A DNA stretch of 64,000 nt from Fen-999 sp044220545 (GTDB lineage Bacteria; Pseudomonadota; Gammaproteobacteria; Burkholderiales; Rhodocyclaceae). Below, one piece after another: positions 58,825 through 64,000 of this stretch (its first letter is position 1; each line of letters starts with the position of its first letter). Both the position numbers and the translations under genes were made by a program. The notes below the pieces were generated by a model. That model was not told the origin of the DNA. It searched no databases and saw only the letters and a program-made list of their open reading frames with translations. The stretch lies in NCBI GenBank assembly GCA_044220545.1, contig JBGAQX010000021.1:62001-126000 (forward strand). The letters are read 5' to 3'.

Positions 58825-59967
58825 ATGGCTGCTTCGTCTTCCCGTATCGTCATTCTGGGTGCCGGCTTCGCCGCGCTTACCGCCGTGCGCGAACTGCGCC
58901 GCCGTGTTCCCGGCGCCCGCATCACCTTGGTCGCCCCCAAGGCGGAATTCGTCTATCTGCCCAGCCTGATCTGGGTGCCCACTGGCCTCCGCCAAGGGAA
59001 GGATCTGATCCTCCCGCTCGATGCCTTCTTCAAGCAGCACGATGTGGAGTTCATCGCCGGCCGCGTCACCGGCCTGGAAAACGGCGGCCGCACGGTGCTC
59101 ACCGACCAGGGCAAGGTCGAGAACGATGCCCTGCTCATCGCCACCGGTGGCCGCTTCATCAAGAAGCTGCCCGGCATCGAGCACGCTCTGACCCTCTGCG
59201 AGGGCGTGGCGTCGGCCGAGGCGATACGCGACCGTCTGGTTGCGATGGAGCGTGGCCGGATCGCGCTGGGTTTCGGTGGCAACCCCAACGAACCGTCCGC
59301 CATGCGTGGTGGCCCGATGTTCGAGCTGCTGTTCGGCATCGACACCTGGCTGCGCCGTCAGGGCAAGCGGGACCGTGTCGAACTCACCTTCTTCAACGCC
59401 GCCGCCGAACCGGGCAAGCGCTTGGGCGAAAAGGCGGTCAGCGGTCTGCTGGCCGAGATGGCCCGGCGGCGCATCGACACCCACCTGGGCCACAAGCCCC
59501 TGAGCTTTTCGGAACAGGGCGTGGCAACCGAGGGTGGCCACATCAACGCCGACCTGATCCTGTTCATGCCCGGTCTCACCGGCCCGGCCTGGGCGGCGGA
59601 CAGCGGCCTGACCTTATCCCCCGGCGGATTCTTCAAGGCAGACGAGCACTGCCGGGTGGCCGGCGCGGAGTTGGTATTCGTGGCCGGCGACTCCGGCAGC
59701 TTTCCCGGCCCGGACTGGCTGCCCAAGCAGGCCCACATGGCCGACCTGCAAGCCAAGGCCGCCGTGCAAAACCTGCTGCTGGCGCTGGACGGCAAGCCGC
59801 CGGTGGCCAAACCAAAGCCTGAACTGATCTGCATCGTCGATACGGTCGACGCCGGCATACTGGTCTATCGCGACCCCCAACGCTCCTGGCTGCTGCCTTC
59901 CAGCCGGGTATTCCATTGGGCCAAGCGCTATTTCGAGGGGCACTACCTGCGGGCTTTCAGGCGCTGA
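58825..59967 (+). CDS. FAD-dependent sulfide:quinone-reductase-like oxidoreductase
   Basis: A 380-residue flavoprotein of the SQR/flavocytochrome c sulfide dehydrogenase group. The FAD Rossmann motif is GAGFAA (12-17); FVYLPSLIWVPTG, IATGGRF and VAGDSGSFPGPDWLPKQAHMADLQA (second FAD segment) are typical. Only Cys125 sits near a usual SQR redox position and the classic Cys pair is not evident, so a sulfide substrate is uncertain; it may be an NDH-2-like or type III SQR relative. A short C-terminal membrane-binding amphipathic region is present. Own promoter at 58710-58738. Not obviously part of the eCIS. Converges with the DUF1178 gene. Confidence 0.75.
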   Translation: MAASSSRIVILGAGFAALTAVRELRRRVPGARITLVAPKAEFVYLPSLIWVPTGLRQGKDLILPLDAFFKQHDVEFIAGRVTGLENGGRTVLTDQGKVENDALLIATGGRFIKKLPGIEHALTLCEGVASAEAIRDRLVAMERGRIALGFGGNPNEPSAMRGGPMFELLFGIDTWLRRQGKRDRVELTFFNAAAEPGKRLGEKAVSGLLAEMARRRIDTHLGHKPLSFSEQGVATEGGHINADLILFMPGLTGPAWAADSGLTLSPGGFFKADEHCRVAGAELVFVAGDSGSFPGPDWLPKQAHMADLQAKAAVQNLLLALDGKPPVAKPKPELICIVDTVDAGILVYRDPQRSWLLPSSRVFHWAKRYFEGHYLRAFRR

Positions 59968-59991
59968 CCGGCATCGGCCGGCGGGCGCCAA

Positions 59992-60402
59992 TCAGTGAGT
60001 TTCCCGCTTGGGCGGCACGGGCAGGACCAGAATGCCCTCGTCGAGCAGGTCCTTGGTCTCGTCGCGCGTGGCCTGGCCCCGGATTCGACGCTCGGGGACT
60101 TCGTGATAATGGATGCGCCGAGCTTCGTCGGGAAACTGGTCGCCGACGTCTTCGCTGGCATCGGCCATCTGCCGCAACTGCTCGACGAAGTGTGCCAGTT
60201 CCGCGTCGCTGGCATCGGCGGCGCTTGGCGCGCTGGCCGGTCTGACGAGGTGCGGTGTCGACGGCAGGCGCCGAACATCCGCCGTGTTGCAATGGGTGCA
60301 GTTGACCAGTTGCTTCAGTGCTTGCGCTTCAAATGCGTCGACCGAAGCGAACCAGCCTTCGAAGCGATGCCCGGCGGAACAGACGAGGTCGAGAACGATC
60401 AT
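59992..60402 (-). CDS. DUF1178 family protein
   Basis: A 136-residue protein. The N-terminus MIVLDLVCSAGHRFEGWFAS with CTHCNTADVRRLPSTPHL gives a zinc-ribbon-like set of Cys/His. A basic helical C-terminus follows (FVEQLRQMADASEDVGDQFPDEARRIHY). Function is unknown; the family occurs mainly in alpha- and betaproteobacteria. I set the start at ATG 60402, since the frame upstream runs through the tRNA-Asp antisense region. Expressed from upstream of the 60421 terminator only if that is leaky, so it probably has its own promoter in the 60400-60420 gap or reads through. Confidence 0.85.
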   Translation of the reverse strand: MIVLDLVCSAGHRFEGWFASVDAFEAQALKQLVNCTHCNTADVRRLPSTPHLVRPASAPSAADASDAELAHFVEQLRQMADASEDVGDQFPDEARRIHYHEVPERRIRGQATRDETKDLLDEGILVLPVPPKRETH

Positions 60403-60420
60403 TGGGCGAGTGAGGCAGAA

Positions 60421-60453
60421 AGCAAAAACGGGCCACTGGGGCCCGTTTTTGCT
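60421..60453. terminator. intrinsic terminator between tRNA-Asp and DUF1178
   Basis: A perfect 14-bp stem (60421-60434 with 60440-60453) around a 5-nt loop, with five T inside each 3' arm. On the minus strand it ends the tRNA-Asp transcript. Confidence 0.85.
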
Positions 60454-60460
60454 TGATTGT

Positions 60461-60537
60461 TGGCGGAGTGGACGGGACTCGAACCCGCGACCCCCGACGT
60501 GACAGGCCGGTATTCTAACCAACTGAACTACCACTCC
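60461..60537 (-). tRNA. tRNA-Asp (anticodon GTC)
   Basis: A 77-nt cloverleaf with encoded CCA on the minus strand: acceptor GGAGTGG/CCACTCC, anticodon loop CTGTCAC (anticodon GTC), T arm GGGGGTCGCGGGTTCGAGTCC region intact, ends GCCA. Confidence 0.95.
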
Positions 60538-60582
60538 ATTCCTGCCGCTAAACCGGTGTTGGCCTTGCGACAGGAGGGGCGC

Positions 60583-60610
60583 ATTATAGCGGCTTTCGCT
60601 GCGCGCGCAA
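60583..60610 (-). promoter_or_regulatory. sigma70-type promoter for tRNA-Asp
   Basis: On the minus strand TTGCGC (60605-60610) and perfect TATAAT (60583-60588) are 16 bp apart, giving a leader of about 40 nt before the tRNA. Confidence 0.65.
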
Positions 60611-60629
60611 CACTTTTCCGGCTCGCGTT

Positions 60630-61832
60630 TCAGACCCGTTCGAAGATGCCCGCCGCGCCCATGCCGGTGCCGATGCACATGGTCACCATGCCGTACTTGA
60701 GCTTGGGATCGCGCTGGAAAGCATGGACCAGCGTGGCGGTGCGAACGGCGCCGGTGGCGCCCAGCGGATGGCCGAGGGCAATGGCGCCGCCGAGCGGGTT
60801 GACCTTGCTCGGATCGAGGCCGAGATCCTTGATCACCGCCAGCGATTGTGCGGCAAAGGCCTCGTTGAGTTCTATCCAGTCCATTTGCCCGGCCGTGACG
60901 CCGCCGGCCTTGCAGGCGCGCGGAATCGCCTCGATGGGGCCGATGCCCATGATCTCCGGCGGCACGCCGGCCACCGAGAAGGAGACGAAGCGCGCCAGCG
61001 GCTTGACGTTGTAGCGCTTGACGGCCGCCTCGCTCATCAGCAACACGGCGGCGGCGCCATCGGACATTTGCGATGAGTTGCCGGCCGTCACCGAGCCGCG
61101 CGCGGCGAATACCGGCCGCAGCTTGGCCAGCGCTTCCACCGTCGACGAAGCGCGCGGCCCCTCGTCGTTCTCGAACAGCCGCTCGCTGACGCGCACCTGG
61201 CCAGTGGTGAAATCGGGCAAGTGTTCGTGCACCGCGTAGGGCGTGATCTCGGCGCCGAAGTGGCCGGCGGCGATTGCGGCCAGGGCCTTCCGGTGCGATG
61301 CGGCGGCGAAGGCGTCCTGCTCTTCGCGCGTCACCTGCCAGCGTTCGGCGACGCGCTCGGCGGTAATGCCCATGCCATAAGCGATCGACAGATGCTCGTT
61401 GTCCGCGAAGAAGGCCGGGTTGGCGGCCACCTTGTTGCCCATCATCTGCGCCAGGATGGTCATCGACTCGGTGCCGGCGCCGATGGCGACATCGCTCTCG
61501 CCCAGACGAATACGGTCGGCGGCCATGGCCACGGCATTGACGCCCGAGGAACAGAAACGGTTGATGGTGATGGCCGGCACGCTGTCCGGCAGGCCGGCGA
61601 GCAGCGCGCCGATGCGCGCCACGTTCATGCCCTGCTCCGCCTCGGGCATGGCGCAGCCGACCACCACGTCGCCGATCTCCTTGGCGTCCAGCCCCGGCAC
61701 GGCGGCGACGACGCTCCTCAACACGTGGGCCAGCATGTCGTCCGGCCGCACGTTGGCGAAGGCACCCTTGCGCTTGGCCACCGGTGTGCGCGTGGCGGCG
61801 ACGATGTAGGCATCCTGAATGATCTTGCTCAT
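60630..61832 (-). CDS. acetyl-CoA C-acyltransferase (3-ketoacyl-CoA thiolase)
   Basis: A 400-residue thiolase that cleaves 3-ketoacyl-CoA in fatty-acid beta-oxidation. The nucleophile is Cys94 in NRFCSSGVNA; the second base site is His355 in GGAIALGHPLGATGA and Cys386 in VTMCIGTGMGAAG. Length is that of FadA/FadI. It lies 14 bp after the dehydrogenase/hydratase gene, forming a beta-oxidation operon. ATG 61832 has AGGAGAG upstream; the open frame further up has no similarity. Confidence 0.94.
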   Translation of the reverse strand: MSKIIQDAYIVAATRTPVAKRKGAFANVRPDDMLAHVLRSVVAAVPGLDAKEIGDVVVGCAMPEAEQGMNVARIGALLAGLPDSVPAITINRFCSSGVNAVAMAADRIRLGESDVAIGAGTESMTILAQMMGNKVAANPAFFADNEHLSIAYGMGITAERVAERWQVTREEQDAFAAASHRKALAAIAAGHFGAEITPYAVHEHLPDFTTGQVRVSERLFENDEGPRASSTVEALAKLRPVFAARGSVTAGNSSQMSDGAAAVLLMSEAAVKRYNVKPLARFVSFSVAGVPPEIMGIGPIEAIPRACKAGGVTAGQMDWIELNEAFAAQSLAVIKDLGLDPSKVNPLGGAIALGHPLGATGAVRTATLVHAFQRDPKLKYGMVTMCIGTGMGAAGIFERV

Positions 61833-61846
61833 GTTGGTCTCTCCTA

Positions 61847-64000
61847 TCAGTTCCGCAGGGGCTTGCCGGTTTCCAGCATGTGGGCGATGCGCGCCTGGGT
61901 TTCCGGCGTCTTCAGCAAAGCCATGAATTCGCGCCGCTCGATGTCGAGTATCCATTGCTCGGTGACCAGCGTGCCCGTTTCGACATCACCACCGCATAGC
62001 GCCAGAGCGGCGGCCTTGGCGACGCGGTAGTCGTGGTCGGAAATGAAGTTGCCGGCACGCATGTTTACCAGCGCCATTTCGCAGTTGGCGATGCCGGTGC
62101 GCCCCGCCGCCACGATGGCATTCGGATGCGACGGCGGCGCGTAGCCGCCATCGAACATGGCGCGCGCCTTGCGGATGGCCACGTAGAGCAGCTCGTGGGG
62201 ATTGAACAGAATGGTGTCGGCCGGTTCCAGATAGCCCATGCCGCGCGCGTCCAGCACCGAACCGGACACTTTGCCCTGGGCGATGTTCATGAACACGTTT
62301 TGCAGGAACGGGAAAGGCTCGCCGAAGGCCACCTGCGTCGCCAGTTCAGTCGCCCGGCGGGCGAAGTGCGCGCAGCCGCCGCCGGCCGGAATCAGGCCGA
62401 CGCCGGCCTCGACCAGGCCAACGTAGGACTCGAAGGCCACCACCCGGCTGGCCGCGTAGATGGTGAATTCACAGCCGCCGCCCAGCGCCATGCCCTGCAC
62501 CGCCGCGACGGTTGGCACCTGCGCGTAACGCAGCGCCAGACTGGCGCGCTGGAAGTCGGCGACGAAATGCTCCAGCTCCTCGAACCTTCCGGCGGCGGCG
62601 GCTTCGGCGACCTCCTTGAGGTTGGCGCCGACGGCGAACGGTGCCTCGTTCCACACCACCATGCCCTTGAAGTCGCGCTCGGCGAGGGCCACGGCCTCCA
62701 GCACGCCGAGGATGACGTCGCGCCCCACGGCATGCATCTTGGTGGTGAAGGAAAGAATGGCAATATCGGAGTCGACGTCATCCCGCACCCAGAGCCGCAC
62801 GCCGCCGTTGGACCACACGTCGCGGCCAGCGACACCGGCTTCGCCGATCAGGCGGTCCGGACTCAACTGGCGGGCATAGACCGGCAACGTGGAGCGGCCG
62901 ATGCGCCGGCCGGCGCTGGCCGACCACGAGCCGTCGGCGCCATGCACGCCATCGACCTTGCCGACCCAGTCGGGCAGCGGTACTTTGGTCATCGCCTTGC
63001 CCGCCGCAATGTCCTCCCCGACCATGGCCGCTACTTCACGCCAGCCGGCCGCCTGCCAGAGCTCGAACGGGCCGCGGCTCCAGCCGTAGCCCCAGCGCAT
63101 CGCCAGGTCGATATCGCGCGCGGAAGTTGCGACGTCGCCCAGATGGACGGCGCAGTAATGGAAGATGTCGCGCAGGATGGACCACAGAAGTTGCGCTTGC
63201 GGGTGGGTCGAGGCGCGCAACTGGCGCAGGCGCTCGGTGGGGTCCTTCACCTTCAGAACGGCATCGACCTCCGGCGCGATCTGACCTGCCGAGACGCGAT
63301 AGTCGGCCAGCTTCAAATCCAGCACCTTGGTGATCTTGCCGTCGCGGAAATACACGCCGCGCCCGGCCTTCTGGCCGATGGCGCCCTGGGCGATCATCTG
63401 TTGCGCCCAGTCGGGCACCGCGAAATAGGCATGCCAGGGGTCCGTGACCAGGCCGTTCTTCATGGTGTTGATGACGTGGCCCATGGTGTCGAGGCCGACC
63501 ACGTCGAGCAGGCGATAGGTCGCCGACTTGGGCAGGCCGATGCGGGTGCCGGTCAGCGCATCGACCTCGTCGAAGGAGAGACCGAGCCGCGCGGTGTGAT
63601 GCGCCACCATCAGGAGCCAGGCCACGCCAACGCGGTTGGCGATGAAGTTGGGCGTGTCGAGCGCGCGGATGATGCCCTTGCCCAGCCGCGAAGTGAGCCA
63701 GGTTTCCAGGTTGTCGAGCATCGCCGCGTCAGAGGTGACGCAGGGAATGATTTCGACCAGCGCCATGTAGCGTGGCGGGTTGAAGAAGTGGATGCCGCAG
63801 AAGTTGGGCCGGTGCGCCTCGGGCATCGCCTGGGCCAGTTTGTTGATCGACAGCCCGGAAGTGTTGGAGGCGATGATGGCACCCGGCTTCAGGTGGGGCG
63901 CGATCTTGCGGTACAGGTCTTCCTTCCACTCGAACTTCTCGGCGATGGCCTCGATGACGAAATCGCAGTCGGCGAGTTTATCGAGGTGCTGGCCGTAGTT
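61847..64000 (-). CDS. 3-hydroxyacyl-CoA dehydrogenase / enoyl-CoA hydratase fusion (5' end outside window)
   Basis: At least 717 codons are visible on the minus strand, and the frame is open to the window edge, so the start lies beyond 64000. The first visible part is the end of the Rossmann NAD-binding half of the dehydrogenase (FVIEAIAEKFEWK, IIASNTSGLSINKL, NFCGIHFFNPPRYM), then its helical C-terminal domain (~60-390). The hydratase domain follows from ~440: AVQGMALGGGCEFTIYAASRV and GLVEAGVGLIPAGGG. The dehydrogenase-first order is the FadN-like type, the reverse of E. coli FadB. With the downstream thiolase it completes a beta-oxidation module. Confidence 0.9.
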   Translation of the reverse strand, partial: NYGQHLDKLADCDFVIEAIAEKFEWKEDLYRKIAPHLKPGAIIASNTSGLSINKLAQAMPEAHRPNFCGIHFFNPPRYMALVEIIPCVTSDAAMLDNLETWLTSRLGKGIIRALDTPNFIANRVGVAWLLMVAHHTARLGLSFDEVDALTGTRIGLPKSATYRLLDVVGLDTMGHVINTMKNGLVTDPWHAYFAVPDWAQQMIAQGAIGQKAGRGVYFRDGKITKVLDLKLADYRVSAGQIAPEVDAVLKVKDPTERLRQLRASTHPQAQLLWSILRDIFHYCAVHLGDVATSARDIDLAMRWGYGWSRGPFELWQAAGWREVAAMVGEDIAAGKAMTKVPLPDWVGKVDGVHGADGSWSASAGRRIGRSTLPVYARQLSPDRLIGEAGVAGRDVWSNGGVRLWVRDDVDSDIAILSFTTKMHAVGRDVILGVLEAVALAERDFKGMVVWNEAPFAVGANLKEVAEAAAAGRFEELEHFVADFQRASLALRYAQVPTVAAVQGMALGGGCEFTIYAASRVVAFESYVGLVEAGVGLIPAGGGCAHFARRATELATQVAFGEPFPFLQNVFMNIAQGKVSGSVLDARGMGYLEPADTILFNPHELLYVAIRKARAMFDGGYAPPSHPNAIVAAGRTGIANCEMALVNMRAGNFISDHDYRVAKAAALALCGGDVETGTLVTEQWILDIERREFMALLKTPETQARIAHMLETGKPLRN

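Noticed and set aside
1..64000. CRISPR arrays, insertion sequences or attachment sites bordering the island
   Set aside because: No direct-repeat arrays, transposases, integrases or tRNA fragments are visible near 21253 or 58656.

Overview
The window is high-GC DNA from one bacterium, most likely a betaproteobacterium. Rhodocyclales is my guess; no rRNA gene is present to fix it. The support is the order rluB-rimP-nusA-infB-rbfA-truB-rpsO-pnp, dksA and an HU gene beside tRNA-Val, an aminotransferase gene divergent from uvrB, a DUF1178 gene, and a FadB-like gene with the dehydrogenase half first.

Layout. (1) 1-9605: translation and RNA-processing operon (rluB partial, rimP, nusA, infB, rbfA, truB, rpsO, pnp), with two clear promoters and three hairpin terminators or attenuators. 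(2) 9655-21182: housekeeping genes (dksA, HU, tRNA-Val, a small secreted protein, a cold-shock protein, phnA, tRNA-Asn, an AsmA-like protein, an aromatic/aspartate aminotransferase, uvrB, a DUF748 protein). (3) 21253-58656: a roughly 37 kb island encoding an extracellular contractile injection system (eCIS, related to the antifeeding prophage and Photorhabdus virulence cassettes) with its own LuxR-type regulator and a distinctive accessory operon. (4) 58710-64000: a sulfide:quinone-reductase-like flavoprotein, a DUF1178 protein, tRNA-Asp, a thiolase, and a partial hydroxyacyl-CoA dehydrogenase/enoyl-CoA hydratase running off the right edge.

The island has two co-directional operons. The first (22404-32894) encodes a small two-helix membrane protein, a CARDB-like protein, a glycine-zipper membrane protein, a caspase-like (C14) peptidase, a 2022-residue protein with two alpha/beta-hydrolase domains, a CHAT (caspase-like) domain and a TPR-like tail, and a LysM-M15 peptidoglycan peptidase. 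The second (33143-58656) is an unbroken run of 22 genes: sheath, tube, DUF4255 cap protein, AAA+ ATPase, tube initiator, LysM adaptor, hub, spike, tip, gp25, two J-type wedge proteins, a gpI-like protein, and a DUF6519/beta-helix fibre. It also holds two DUF4157 ('eCIS core') proteins with different C-terminal domains, a HEAT-like protein and several unrecognised small proteins. No terminase, capsid, portal or integrase is present, so this is not a prophage, and there are no type VI membrane-complex genes.

The most interesting observation is a 20-bp palindrome, CATCATCCAAATGGATGATG, between the regulator and the first operon, which recurs (18/20 identical) before the sheath operon. Both copies lie exactly 21 bp upstream of a TAnnnT element, as expected of a Lux-box-type activator site. 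This points to one regulator co-firing an injection machine with a caspase/CHAT/lipase/peptidoglycan-hydrolase module. The likely reading is regulated self-lysis, cell death or abortive defence coupled to eCIS release. That reading is inference; the domain calls and the repeated operator are seen in the sequence.
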